From positions 1,963,850 through 2,027,849 of the forward strand of contig NZ_QYAB01000001.1 of the NCBI RefSeq assembly GCF_016758175.1: DNA of 64,000 nt. Reading direction: 5' to 3'. The translations under genes and the position numbers were made by a program. This stretch comes from Leucobacter zeae (GTDB taxonomy: Bacteria > Actinomycetota > Actinomycetes > Actinomycetales > Microbacteriaceae). The stretch's first letter is position 1. Every line of letters starts with the position of its first letter. Positions 1 through 7,845 of the stretch are shown in pieces. Under the pieces are notes generated by a model. The model ran no database searches and was not told the origin of the DNA. It saw only the letters and a program-made list of their open reading frames with translations.

Positions 1-759
1 CCAGAAGTACACGTAGGGCACGACGAAGGTGACCAGTGTCGTGGCAGCGGCGAGGAGGCGGATGCGCCCGCGCGGGTCGAAGAGCATCGCGAGCACCCCC
101 CAGGTGTAGGGGACCGCGGTCACCACGTCGATGGCCCAGAGCACGAGGAGACTGCCGTGGAACTCGCGGACGAGGGCGACCGGGAGCACGCGGAGCGAGG
201 AATAGACGAACACGATCGCGTAGACGGGCAGGCTCGGGTGCAGCAGCGCCCGGCTCAGCGCTGACTCGCGATGGACCGGGGCGCTGGGCGGGAGCAGTGC
301 GAGCGCATCGCGGTGCACGCGACGCGTGGACATGCCCGCCAGCGCCCGCAGCGTCGCGGTCCCATCCCGCTCGAGGCTGTGGCGGAGCAGGACGGCGACA
401 TTGACGGCGTACACGGCCGGGTGCGCGGCTTCGGCACCGACGGCGGATCCATCGCTCGCACCGCGCGCGATCGCCCCCGCCCCGTCGACGCGCACGGCGA
501 TGCCTGCGGGAAGCGCCGCTCGGAGCTCCGAGGCGTCACCACCGCCTGCGAGCACCACGATCGCCCCGCACTCGAGCGCCTCGCGCAGGACGCGTGCTCG
601 GCTGTCGGGGCCGATCAGCGATTCGATCGGCACGACACGGGTGTTGCGCGGTCCGAGCTCGGCCACGCGCTGCACGCCTGCGACGCCGCAGAGCAGGTCG
701 GGATCGATCGGCGCGCCCGCGATCAGCGGATCGGCCGCGAGTGCGCCGGGGGAGACCAT
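1..759 (-). CDS. Membrane protein of unknown function, 3' end outside the window
   Basis: This leftward reading frame runs off the left edge, so only the N-terminal 253 residues are visible and the stop codon is not. The first 150 residues are soluble-looking, with a stretch reading GAIVVLAGGGDASELRAALP. The visible C-terminal part has about three hydrophobic segments (around LPVYAIVFVYSSLRVLPVAL, LLVLWAIDVV and TTLVTFVVPYVYF), so it is probably a membrane protein. I chose the ATG at 759 because GGAG lies 6 nt upstream; an in-frame ATG at 798 is possible but has no clear ribosome binding site. I do not recognise the family. It points away from the tRNA cluster and appears to have its own promoter in the repeat-rich spacer. 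Confidence 0.65.
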   Translation of the reverse strand, partial: MVSPGALAADPLIAGAPIDPDLLCGVAGVQRVAELGPRNTRVVPIESLIGPDSRARVLREALECGAIVVLAGGGDASELRAALPAGIAVRVDGAGAIARGASDGSAVGAEAAHPAVYAVNVAVLLRHSLERDGTATLRALAGMSTRRVHRDALALLPPSAPVHRESALSRALLHPSLPVYAIVFVYSSLRVLPVALVREFHGSLLVLWAIDVVTAVPYTWGVLAMLFDPRGRIRLLAAATTLVTFVVPYVYFW

Positions 760-936
760 GAGCGACTCCGCAACCCGCCGCACCCACCGCCACACCATGC
801 AACGAAGACTATCGCGTCGTCCCAGGGGGAACGCATCCGGTGGGGCACCGCTCGTCCGACCGCCGATTCCACCGGAGCACCGCTGTGCCGCAGGGGTCGG
901 CCGGTCTTCGTCGTCGCGGGTGCGTGGGCCCGGGCT

Positions 937-1017
937 GCCGGAGATATGCGATCGGCGGGATATCTGCTCATCGGCCTCCCGAATCGGCATATGTCCGACC
1001 GATCTCAGATATCCGGC
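937..1017. repeat. 19-bp imperfect inverted repeat
   Basis: Arms at 937-955 and 999-1017 match at 16 of 19 positions when one is reverse-complemented, and they are 43 nt apart. Inside and across the arms the 9-mer GGATATCTG (958-966) is repeated exactly in inverted form at 1006-1014. It lies about 180-260 bp upstream of the leftward membrane protein gene and could be an operator region. This is inference. Confidence 0.6.
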
Positions 1018-1050
1018 AGGCGTGATCCTCCCTCGGCCGCTGAGCCACTG

Positions 1051-1120
1051 CTGGTCCGTCGAGACACTACTGGTCCGTCGAGACGGCATCAGCGCCGATG
1101 CCGCCTCGACGGACCAGTAG
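1051..1120. repeat. Perfect 16-bp hairpin with a direct copy of its left arm
   Basis: CTACTGGTCCGTCGAG (1067-1082) pairs perfectly with 1105-1120. Inside it, GGCATC (1085-1090) pairs with GATGCC (1097-1102) around a 6-nt loop, so the whole forms one long two-part hairpin. A direct copy, CTGGTCCGTCGAGAC, lies at 1051-1065 and is repeated at 1070-1084. There is no T-tract and no gene ending beside it, so a simple terminator role is not obvious. Confidence 0.75.
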
Positions 1121-1122
1121 CC

Positions 1123-1148
1123 GCTCGGCACGACTGCTCGGCACGACT
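1123..1148. repeat. 13-bp tandem duplication
   Basis: GCTCGGCACGACT occurs twice head to tail (1123-1135 and 1136-1148), with two further matching bases after the second copy. It follows directly on the hairpin at 1067-1120. Confidence 0.75.
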
Positions 1149-1193
1149 GCCCGGATGCCGAGGGTGCGCACGCGATGAGGTCGGAGAAACACG

Positions 1194-1220
1194 AAAACCC
1201 CCGGTGAAACCGGGGGTTTT
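1194..1220 (-). terminator. Intrinsic terminator of the tRNA-Gly/Cys/Val operon
   Basis: An 11-bp perfect stem (1194-1204 with 1210-1220) around the loop TGAAA, with four A/T bases at each outer end, gives a T-run on either strand. It lies 5 nt past the 3' end of tRNA-Val on the leftward strand. Confidence 0.85.
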
Positions 1221-1225
1221 GTCTG

Positions 1226-1297
1226 TGCGCGATACTGGGATCGAACCAGTGACCTCTTCCGTGTCAGGGAAGCGCGCTACCGCTGCGCCAATCGCGC
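1226..1297 (-). tRNA. tRNA-Val (anticodon GAC)
   Basis: The 72-nt leftward sequence folds as a full cloverleaf. The acceptor GCGCGAT pairs with ATCGCGC, the discriminator is A, the anticodon loop CTGACAC sits in a CTTCC/GGAAG stem, and the T-arm carries GGTTCGATCC. CCA is not encoded. It is the last gene of a three-tRNA operon. Confidence 0.95.
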
Positions 1298-1325
1298 CTA
1301 AAGAAGGCTATTCAGTTGTGAAGCG

Positions 1326-1396
1326 AGGTGGCGACGGGATTCGAACCCGTGTATACGGCTTTGCAGGCCGCTGCCTCGCCTCTCGGCCACGCCACC
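1326..1396 (-). tRNA. tRNA-Cys (anticodon GCA)
   Basis: A 71-nt cloverleaf with acceptor GGTGGCG/CGCCACC, discriminator T, anticodon loop CTGCAAA and T-loop TTCGAAT. CCA is not encoded. It is the middle gene of the Gly-Cys-Val operon read leftward. Confidence 0.95.
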
Positions 1397-1449
1397 GTAT
1401 GGGGTGTTGCCACCTTGTAAACAAGCAATCGGCCGAAGCCGATTACCAG

Positions 1450-1522
1450 AGCGGATGACGAGACTCGAACTCGCGACCCTCACCTTGGCAAGGTGATGCG
1501 CTACCAACTGCGCTACATCCGC
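1450..1522 (-). tRNA. tRNA-Gly (anticodon GCC)
   Basis: A 73-nt cloverleaf with acceptor GCGGATG/CATCCGC, discriminator T, anticodon loop TTGCCAA in a TCACC/GGTGA stem, and T-loop TTCGAGT. It is the first gene of the leftward Gly-Cys-Val operon, a common arrangement in Actinobacteria. Confidence 0.95.
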
Positions 1523-1567
1523 ATGACTGCTTTCGCAATCCCGCTCACGTTGCCGTGAACAAGAATT

Positions 1568-1597
1568 ACTATAGGGGCGTTTCGGGGGAGTGCGCAA
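1568..1597 (-). promoter_or_regulatory. Promoter of the tRNA-Gly/Cys/Val operon
   Basis: On the leftward strand TTGCGC (1592-1597) and TATAGT (1568-1573) are separated by 18 bp and end 45 nt before tRNA-Gly. The same TTGCGC-N18 layout precedes tRNA-Asn and the sugar-binding protein gene in this window. Confidence 0.65.
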
Positions 1598-1702
1598 ATC
1601 AGCCCTGTCCGCCCGGGCGCGCCGCAGCCCAGATCATTGACTTTACGCCACTTTTCGCTCGAATGGAAGGTATTCGTCGGCGGTCATCGATACGGTGGTC
1701 TC

Positions 1703-2719
1703 ATGGCGGGGACGGCGCGCAAGCGGGTGAAGCGCTGGTTCGGCGCGCTCGTCGCACTGCTCGTCCTCTGCCTCATCGTCTTCGCGGCGATGCACCGCCA
1801 GGAGATCCAGGACCGATTCCGGGCCATCGGCTTCGAACCCTCGGAGAGCATCGTGCGCGTGCTCGACTCCCTGCATCTCACGGATGCGGGGAAGCGCATC
1901 TTCCTCGCGACGAGGCCCACGATCGACGGCAGCCAGCGCTTCAACGAGCAGTGCTCCGATGTGGATCACTCCGACCAGGGGCACGTGCTCGGCTGCTACA
2001 CCGACAATCGCATCCATCTCTTCGAGGTCAGCGATGCGCGCGTCAAGGGCATCGTCGGCGTGACGGCCGGCCACGAACTGCTGCACGCCGCGTTCGCCCG
2101 ACTGGGCGAGGGCGATCGGACGCGGCTCTCCGAGCAACTCAGGGAGGCGTACGACACGCTCGCCGAGAACGACCCAGCGCTCGCGGAGCGCATGTCGCTC
2201 TACGAGAACCTCTCGGACTCCGCCTACACGAACGAACTTCACTCGATCCTCGGCACGGAGGTGCGCGACCTGCCCGACTGGCTCGAACAGCACTACGCGC
2301 AATGGTTCGCCGACCGCGACTCGCTGCTCGACGCATTCGACGCCTATCACGCCGTCTTCGTCGGCCTGCAGAACGAAGCCCAGTCGCTCGAGCGCACGAT
2401 GCGCGAGCTGCGGCTCGACGTCGAGCGCCGCAAGACCGACTACGACGCCGCCGTCGAGCGGTTCAACGCCGACGCGGCGGAGTTCTCGAAGCGCAACGAC
2501 CGCTTCGAGTTCTCCGACGACCCGCGCGAGTTCGAGCGCATCCGCGGGGAGCTCGCGGACCGCCGATCGGAGCTTCAGGCCACGATGGCCGGCCTCGAGG
2601 CCGACATCGAGCGGTACAACGACCTGCGCGCGCAGCTCAGCGCACTGAGCGAGACGAGCTCCGAGCTCGACCAGCAGTTGAACAGCGAGCTCGCCCCCGT
2701 CACGACACGCCCGAGCTGA
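1703..2719 (+). CDS. Membrane-anchored protein with HELLH motif and coiled coil (putative metallopeptidase)
   Basis: A 338-residue protein. Residues 14-32 (FGALVALLVLCLIVFAAM) form one N-terminal transmembrane anchor after a basic cytoplasmic stub, so the rest is expected outside the cell. Around residue 120 the sequence GVTAGHELLHAAF contains HExxH, the zinc-binding signature of gluzincin-like peptidases; a downstream glutamate ligand cannot be assigned by eye. Residues 215-325 are charged and heptad-like, with repeated E/R/L patterns suggesting a long coiled coil. The ATG at 1703 is chosen because it directly precedes the basic/TM start; TTG codons further upstream would extend it without purpose. 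It is monocistronic between tRNA genes. I do not recognise the family, and the peptidase role is an inference from the motif. Confidence 0.75.
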   Translation: MAGTARKRVKRWFGALVALLVLCLIVFAAMHRQEIQDRFRAIGFEPSESIVRVLDSLHLTDAGKRIFLATRPTIDGSQRFNEQCSDVDHSDQGHVLGCYTDNRIHLFEVSDARVKGIVGVTAGHELLHAAFARLGEGDRTRLSEQLREAYDTLAENDPALAERMSLYENLSDSAYTNELHSILGTEVRDLPDWLEQHYAQWFADRDSLLDAFDAYHAVFVGLQNEAQSLERTMRELRLDVERRKTDYDAAVERFNADAAEFSKRNDRFEFSDDPREFERIRGELADRRSELQATMAGLEADIERYNDLRAQLSALSETSSELDQQLNSELAPVTTRPS

Positions 2720-2827
2720 ACCGCCCAGTCCCGCAGGATCCCGCCTCGGAACCGCCCGATTTCATCAGCTCGGGAGTTTGCGTGTACTATCGATCAGGTT
2801 GGCCGCGATCGTAGCGATCACGGCAAC

Positions 2828-2900
2828 GGGCGATTGGCGCAGCTGGTAGCGCGCTTCCTTCACACGGAAGAGGTCGTCGGTTCGAGCCCGGCATCGCCCA
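2828..2900 (+). tRNA. tRNA-Val (anticodon CAC)
   Basis: A 73-nt cloverleaf: acceptor GGGCGAT/ATCGCCC, discriminator A, anticodon loop TTCACAC in a CTTCC/GGAAG stem, and T-loop TTCGAGC. A possible -10 (TACTAT, 2785-2790) lies about 40 nt upstream. It is a second valine isoacceptor besides the GAC gene at 1226-1297. Confidence 0.95.
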
Positions 2901-2907
2901 CAGCGCA

Positions 2908-2936
2908 GAGCCCCCCGGAGATCCACCGGGGGGCTC
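2908..2936 (+). terminator. Terminator after tRNA-Val(CAC)
   Basis: An 11-bp perfect GC stem (GAGCCCCCCGG at 2908-2918 with 2926-2936) around a 7-nt loop starts 7 nt after the tRNA. It has no real T-tract. Confidence 0.75.
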
Positions 2937-2954
2937 ATTGCATGTCCGGCCCCC

Positions 2955-2982
2955 GGTGCGCCGTCCCGGCTACCGGTAGAAT
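2955..2982 (+). promoter_or_regulatory. Putative thrS promoter
   Basis: TAGAAT (2977-2982) is a good -10 hexamer 37 nt before the thrS GTG. The -35 match (GGTGCG, 2955-2960, 16 bp spacing) is weak. The leader is too short for a T-box. Confidence 0.45.
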
Positions 2983-3019
2983 CATGGGGTCCCGCATCCA
3001 GTCTCGAAGGAGCACCCCA

Positions 3020-4990
3020 GTGGCCGATGGCTTCTCCCTGTTCACCGACCGTTCGATCGTCGCCATGCGCGTCAACGGCGAGCTCCGCGACCTCGCCGCC
3101 GAGGTCACGGAGACGGACACGGTGGAGCCCGTCGGAATCGAGTCGGAGGACGGCCTGAACATCCTGCGCCACTCGGCGGCCCACGTGCTGGCGCAGGCGG
3201 TGCAGCGCATCAACCCGGAGACCACGCTCGGGATCGGTCCGCCCATCGCCGACGGCTTCTACTACGACTTCGATCCGAAGCAGCCCTTCACGCCCGAGGA
3301 CCTCAAGGCCATCGAGAAGGAGATGCAGCGGATCGTCAAGCAGGGCCAGCGCTTCGTGCGCCGGGTCGTGACCGAGGACGAGGCGCGCGCCGAGCTCGCG
3401 AACGAGCCCTACAAGCTCGAGCTGATCGGCCTCAAGGGCGGCGCCGAATCCGGGAGCGACAATGAGAGCGTCGAGGTCGGCGGCGCCGAGCTCACCATCT
3501 ACGACAACATCGATCCCAAGACCGGCGAGCTCTGCTGGAAGGACCTCTGCCGCGGGCCGCACGTGCCCAACACCCGCATGCTCGGCAATGGCTGGGCGCT
3601 CATGCGGTCGGCCGGGGCCTACTGGCGGGGCAGCGAGAAGAACCCGATGCTCCAGCGCGTCTACGGCACCGCGTGGCCGACGAAGGACGAGCTGCGCGCG
3701 TATCAGACCCGCCTCGAGGAGGCCGCGAAGCGCGACCACCGCAAGCTCGGCGTCGAGCTCGACCTCTTCAGCTTCCCCGACGAGATCGGCTCGGGCCTCG
3801 CGGTGTTCCACCCCAAGGGCGGCATCATCCGGCACGAGATCGAGAACTTCATGCGCTCGGAGCTGCTGAAGAACGGCTACGAGGTGGTCAACAGCCCGCA
3901 CATCACCAAGGGAACGCTGTTCGAGACCAGCCAGCACCTCAACTGGTACAAGGACGGGATGTTCCCCGCCATGCACCTCGACGCGGTCGAGAACGCGGAG
4001 ACGGGGGAGGTCGTCAAGCCGGGCCAGGACTACTACCTGAAGCCCATGAACTGCCCGTTCCACAACCTCATCTTCCGCGCGCGCGCCCGCAGCTACCGCG
4101 AGCTGCCCCTGCGCCTCGCCGAGTTCGGCACCGTGTACCGCTATGAGAAGAGCGGAACGCTCTCGGGGCTCACCCGCGTGCGCGGGCTGACCCAGGACGA
4201 CGCGCACATCTACGTCACGGACGAGCAGGTGAAGGACGAGATCAAGCGCCAGCTGGACTTCGTCTTCGCGACGCTGCGCGCCTACGGCCTCGACGACTTC
4301 TACCTCGAGCTCTCGACCCGCGACCCCGAGAAGTCGGTGGGCACCGACGAGCAGTGGGAGATCGCGACCGAGACGCTGCGGCAGGTCGGCGAGGAGTCGG
4401 GCCTCGAGCTCGTCGCGGATCCCGGCGGAGCGGCGTTCTACGGCCCGAAGATCTCGGTGCAGGCGCGCGACGCGATCGGGCGCACGTGGCAGCTCTCGAC
4501 CGTGCAGCTCGACTTCAACCAGCCCGCGCTCTTCGAGCTCGAGTACGCCGCTGCTGACGGGACGCGCAAGCAGCCCGTCATGATCCACCGCGCCCTCCTC
4601 GGCTCCGTCGAGCGCTTCTTCGCGATCCTCCTCGAGCACTACGCCGGTGCGTTCCCGGTATGGCTCTCGCCCGTCCAGGTGGTCGGGATCCCGGTCGCCG
4701 AGCAGTACGGCGAGCACCTCGACGGCGTGATCGCGCAGCTGCGCGCACGCGGCGTGCGCGCAGAGGTCGACCACGGCGATGATCGCATGCCGAAGAAGAT
4801 CCGCACGCACACGAAGGCCAAGGTGCCCTTCCAGCTCATCGCAGGCGAGGAGGACCGCGCCGCCAATGCCGTGAGCTTCCGGTTCCGCGACGGCACCCAG
4901 CTCAACGGCGTGCCCGTCGACGAGGCGATCGAGCGGATCGTGCGCTCGATCGAGTCGCACGAGCAGGTGTCGACGGCGTGGACGGAGTAG
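3020..4990 (+). CDS. thrS: Threonine--tRNA ligase
   Basis: A 656-residue class II aminoacyl-tRNA synthetase that charges tRNA-Thr in the cytoplasm. The N-terminus is a TGS-like segment, followed by the editing domain with [11 protein letters not shown] near residue 55. The catalytic core starts near residue 255 ([12 protein letters not shown]). MNCPFHN near 343, DDAHIY near 394 and HRALLGS near 522 carry the Cys/His/His zinc ligands that recognise threonine. The C-terminal anticodon-binding domain contains [15 protein letters not shown]. The GTG start at 3020 has AAGGAG 7 nt upstream. The length is slightly short of some homologues but complete. The next gene overlaps its 3' end, suggesting co-transcription with the HIT gene. 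Confidence 0.97.
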   Translation: MADGFSLFTDRSIVAMRVNGELRDLAAEVTETDTVEPVGIESEDGLNILRHSAAHVLAQAVQRINPETTLGIGPPIADGFYYDFDPKQPFTPEDLKAIEKEMQRIVKQGQRFVRRVVTEDEARAELANEPYKLELIGLKGGAESGSDNESVEVGGAELTIYDNIDPKTGELCWKDLCRGPHVPNTRMLGNGWALMRSAGAYWRGSEKNPMLQRVYGTAWPTKDELRAYQTRLEEAAKRDHRKLGVELDLFSFPDEIGSGLAVFHPKGGIIRHEIENFMRSELLKNGYEVVNSPHITKGTLFETSQHLNWYKDGMFPAMHLDAVENAETGEVVKPGQDYYLKPMNCPFHNLIFRARARSYRELPLRLAEFGTVYRYEKSGTLSGLTRVRGLTQDDAHIYVTDEQVKDEIKRQLDFVFATLRAYGLDDFYLELSTRDPEKSVGTDEQWEIATETLRQVGEESGLELVADPGGAAFYGPKISVQARDAIGRTWQLSTVQLDFNQPALFELEYAAADGTRKQPVMIHRALLGSVERFFAILLEHYAGAFPVWLSPVQVVGIPVAEQYGEHLDGVIAQLRARGVRAEVDHGDDRMPKKIRTHTKAKVPFQLIAGEEDRAANAVSFRFRDGTQLNGVPVDEAIERIVRSIESHEQVSTAWTE

Positions 4991-5541
4991 AGAGCCTCTC
5001 ATCGACCGCTGCGGTCGGCGACCCTGATGGCATGCAGCGGTTGTGGGTGCCGCATCGCATGGTCTACGTCGCAGACGACCACCAGCCCGACCGCAGCGAC
5101 TGCCCGTTCTGCGCCGCGCCGGCGAAGTCCGACGAGGACGCGCTGATCGTGGCGCGCGGCGCGCACGCCTACGTCCTGCTGAACCTCTTCCCCTACAACA
5201 ACGGGCACATGCTCGTCTGCCCGTACCGGCACGTCGCCGGCTACGACGAGGCGACGCCGGAGGAGGCCGCCGAGATCGCAGAGCTGACCCAGCGGGCCAT
5301 GCGCGTCGCCCGGCGCGTCATGGGCTGCCACGGCTTCAACATCGGCATGAACCAGGGCGCGATCGCGGGGGCGGGCGTCGCCGCGCACCTGCATCAGCAC
5401 ATCGTGCCCCGCTGGGCTTCGGACGCCAACTTCTTCCCGATCATCGCGAAGACGAAGGCCATGCCCCAGCTGCTCGGCGAAGTGCGCGAGCTGCTGGCCA
5501 CCGCGTGGGCGGACCCACCGGATGCGGGCGCTTCCCGCTGA
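4978..5541 (+). CDS. HIT family hydrolase (Ap4A phosphorylase-like)
   Basis: A 187-residue histidine-triad protein. Residues 36-41 (CPFCAA) form a CxxC pair and the active-site triad is HLHQHIV near residue 137, followed by PRW. A HIT protein directly downstream of thrS is a conserved actinobacterial arrangement; the mycobacterial counterpart is an Ap4A phosphorylase, which would recycle the diadenosine tetraphosphate made as a synthetase by-product. The GTG at 4978 overlaps the end of thrS by 13 nt and has AGGTG about 9 nt upstream. The ATG at 5032 ([10 protein letters not shown]) is the main alternative and lacks a ribosome binding site. In relatives pgsA and other lipid genes often follow; here yebC follows directly. 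Confidence 0.88.
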   Translation: MDGVESLSSTAAVGDPDGMQRLWVPHRMVYVADDHQPDRSDCPFCAAPAKSDEDALIVARGAHAYVLLNLFPYNNGHMLVCPYRHVAGYDEATPEEAAEIAELTQRAMRVARRVMGCHGFNIGMNQGAIAGAGVAAHLHQHIVPRWASDANFFPIIAKTKAMPQLLGEVRELLATAWADPPDAGASR

Positions 5542-5582
5542 ACCCCCGCATCACCCCGAACGACAGAGAAAGAGGAGCTCCC

Positions 5583-6347
5583 GTGTCCGGACACTCCAAA
5601 TGGGCAACGACCAAGCACAAGAAGGCGATCATCGACTCCCGTCGCGCCAAGGCCTTCGCGAAGTACATCAAGGTGATCGAGGTCGCCGCGCGCATCGGCG
5701 GCCCCGACCTCGAGGGCAACCCGGCGCTCGCCGATGCCGTCCACAAGGCCAAGAAGAACTCGGTCCCCGGCGACAACATCGACCGAGCGATCAAGCGCGG
5801 CGCCGGCATCTCCGGTGAGTCGATCGAGTACACGACGATCATGTACGAGGCGTACGGCCCGAACGGCGTGGCACTGATGGTCGAGTGCCTCACGGACAAC
5901 AAGAACCGCGCCGCCGCCGAGGTGCGCACGGCGCTCAGCCGCAACGGCGCCACGCTCGCGGACCCCGGCAGCGTCGCCTACAACTTCGCGCGCAAGGGCG
6001 TCATCACCGTGCCCGCCGAGGGGACGAACGAGGACGACATCCTGCTCGCCGTGCTCGAGGCCGGCGCCGAAGAGGTCAACGCGACCCCCAACGGCGAGGC
6101 GTTCGAGATCGTCACCGAGGCGTCCGACCTCGTCGCGGCCCGCTCCGCGCTCGTGGAGGCCGGCATCGACTACGATTCCGCCGAGGCCGAGTTCGTGCCC
6201 AACCTCAAGGTCGAGATCGACGCCGACACCGCGCGCAAGGTCTTCCGCGTGATCGACGCGCTCGAGGACAGCGACGACGTGCAGAACGTCTACTCGAACT
6301 TCGACCTGAGCCCCGAGGTGCAGGCCGAGCTCGAGTCGGACGACTGA
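5583..6347 (+). CDS. yebC: YebC/PmpR family DNA-binding regulatory protein
   Basis: A 254-residue member of the YebC/TACO1 family. The N-terminus [17 protein letters not shown] is the family hallmark, and the acidic C-terminal half ends in [16 protein letters not shown]. The family has been described as transcriptional regulators and, more recently, as factors that help ribosomes through proline-rich stalls; which role applies here cannot be told from sequence. The GTG start at 5583 has AGGAG 5 nt upstream (5573-5577). A strong hairpin separates it from ruvC, although yebC-ruvC adjacency is common in Actinobacteria. Confidence 0.95.
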   Translation: MSGHSKWATTKHKKAIIDSRRAKAFAKYIKVIEVAARIGGPDLEGNPALADAVHKAKKNSVPGDNIDRAIKRGAGISGESIEYTTIMYEAYGPNGVALMVECLTDNKNRAAAEVRTALSRNGATLADPGSVAYNFARKGVITVPAEGTNEDDILLAVLEAGAEEVNATPNGEAFEIVTEASDLVAARSALVEAGIDYDSAEAEFVPNLKVEIDADTARKVFRVIDALEDSDDVQNVYSNFDLSPEVQAELESDD

Positions 6348-6371
6348 GCGTCGTACCCCGGCCGACTGCCG

Positions 6372-6411
6372 GACCGGAGGAGGGGCCCGGATTCGGACCC
6401 CTCCTCCGGTC
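6372..6411 (+). terminator. Hairpin between yebC and ruvC
   Basis: A 14-bp perfect stem (GACCGGAGGAGGGG at 6372-6385 with 6398-6411) around a 12-nt loop, 24 nt after the yebC stop. There is no T-tract. It could terminate or attenuate transcription into ruvC. Confidence 0.7.
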
Positions 6412-6450
6412 TCACCGGGGGCCAGCACCCCACACCGTCAGGAGCACGGC

Positions 6451-7047
6451 ATGCGCATCATCGGGATCGACCCGGGACTGACCCGCTGCGGCGTGGGCAT
6501 CGTGACCGCGGGCCTCTCGCGCAAGGTCACCTTCGAGCACGTGGAGGTGCTGACGAGCAGCGCCGGGGACCCGCTGCCGGAACGCCTGCACCGCATCGGG
6601 ACGGGCATCCGTCGCCTCCTCGACGGCGAGAAGCCCGCGGGCATCGCGCTCGAGCGGGTGTTCGCGCAGGACAACCTTCCGAGCGTCATGGGCGTCGCCC
6701 AGATCAGCGGCGTGGTGATGTTCCTCGCCGCCGAGCGGGGGATCCCCGTCTCGCTCTACACGCCCAATGAGGTGAAGGCGCAGGTCACGGGCTACGGCGC
6801 CGCCGAGAAGGCGCAGGTGACGACGATGGTCACGCGGCTGCTCGGCCTCGCGGCTCCGCCGAAGCCCGCCGATGCGGCCGATGCCCTCGCCCTCGCGATC
6901 ACGCACGCCTGGCATCTGGGACGCGGCGGATCCGCGAGCCGTATGGAGCGCTTCGAGCTCGATGCGGCACCCGGCGAGACGCCGGCGCAGCGCGCGTGGC
7001 GCGAGGCCGAGGCGAAGCTCGGCCGCAGGCGCGGCGCCCGGTCCTAA
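6451..7047 (+). CDS. ruvC: Crossover junction endodeoxyribonuclease RuvC
   Basis: A 198-residue Holliday junction resolvase of the RNase H fold. The catalytic acidic residues are visible as Asp7 in IIGIDPG, Glu near 68 in ALERVFAQ, and the DAADALALA pair near 141-144. It cuts four-way junctions during recombinational repair together with RuvAB. ATG at 6451 with AGGAG upstream. ruvA and ruvB, which normally follow, are absent here: the next gene is convergent and its stop overlaps the ruvC stop (CTAA, 7044-7047). Confidence 0.96.
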   Translation: MRIIGIDPGLTRCGVGIVTAGLSRKVTFEHVEVLTSSAGDPLPERLHRIGTGIRRLLDGEKPAGIALERVFAQDNLPSVMGVAQISGVVMFLAAERGIPVSLYTPNEVKAQVTGYGAAEKAQVTTMVTRLLGLAAPPKPADAADALALAITHAWHLGRGGSASRMERFELDAAPGETPAQRAWREAEAKLGRRRGARS

Positions 7048-7829
7048 CCGCCGGCGGGCCGATCCCGGTCCCGGCCGTCGTCCTCGGCACCGTCGAGCAG
7101 CTCCTGCGGCAGCGTGATCGCGCCGGTGTGCAGCGCCTCCTCGATCGCCTGCTCGACCTGGCGCTGACGCCGCAGGCGGATGCGGCTCAGCGCGCGCTGC
7201 TCCGGAAGGCTCCAGCCGAAGCGGACCGACAGCAGCCTGACCGCCGCGGTCACGATCACGCAGATCAGACCCGAGACGTAGATATCCGATCCGAGCGCCT
7301 GCAGCAGCACGAGCACGGCGACGCCCGCGAGACTCGCGACCGCGTAGAGCGATCCGACGTGCATGAGCGCGATGGGGATGTTGAGCATGACGTCGCGCAG
7401 CGCGCCCCCGCCCACCGCGGCGACGGTTCCGATGAACATGGCGGGCACGACGGGGATCCCCATGGCCAGCGCCTTCGTCACGCCGATCGCCCCGAACATC
7501 CCGATGCTCAGCGCGTCGAGCAGTGTGATGACGGGGTCGACCTTGTGCAGCACCCGTGCGAGCAGCATACCGATGAACGCGGCGCCCGTCGCCACGAGGA
7601 GGTAGTGGTCGACCGTCAGCGTCGCCGGCGCGATCCCGAGCAGGATGTCGCGCAGGAAGCCTCCGCCGATGCCCGATGCGATGCCGATGATCGCGACGCC
7701 GAGCAGATCGAGGCGCTTGAAGCCGGCGGCGAAGAGGGCGCCCTGCAGACTGCCGACGCCGACGGCGACGAGGTCGACGGCGAACGGGATCTGGAAGGTC
7801 TCGGCGAGCACCCCTCCATTCTCGCTCAT
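7044..7829 (-). CDS. TRIC/UPF0126 family membrane protein
   Basis: A 261-residue integral membrane protein with about seven hydrophobic segments between residues 15 and 210. Two internally similar halves each contain a glycine motif followed by RD (SGIGGGFLRDILLG near 55 and AVGGGALRDVMLN near 140), the UPF0126 pattern related to TRIC cation channels and YicG/YadS. The remaining 50 residues are a charged cytoplasmic tail (RIRLRRQRQVEQAIEEA). The ATG at 7829 is only 16 bp from the divergent recO start, so promoter elements must overlap coding sequence. The substrate is not known; the E. coli homologue YicG has been linked to glycine uptake. Confidence 0.88.
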   Translation of the reverse strand: MSENGGVLAETFQIPFAVDLVAVGVGSLQGALFAAGFKRLDLLGVAIIGIASGIGGGFLRDILLGIAPATLTVDHYLLVATGAAFIGMLLARVLHKVDPVITLLDALSIGMFGAIGVTKALAMGIPVVPAMFIGTVAAVGGGALRDVMLNIPIALMHVGSLYAVASLAGVAVLVLLQALGSDIYVSGLICVIVTAAVRLLSVRFGWSLPEQRALSRIRLRRQRQVEQAIEEALHTGAITLPQELLDGAEDDGRDRDRPAGG

Positions 7830-7845
7830 GCGGGATAATCGGAGG

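Larger units (their letters stand above)
760..1193. other. Repeat-rich spacer without a convincing gene
   Basis: No frame here has both a ribosome binding site and actinobacterial codon character. The stretch holds the 5' region of the leftward membrane protein gene and three kinds of repeat listed separately: a 19-bp imperfect inverted repeat, a 16-bp perfect hairpin with an upstream direct copy of one arm, and a 13-bp tandem duplication. It ends at the terminator of the tRNA operon. Confidence 0.6.

Noticed and set aside
2765-5002. 745-codon open frame opposite thrS
   Set aside because: It mirrors thrS codon positions, is rich in Arg/Val/Leu/Glu, has no motif and no ribosome binding site.
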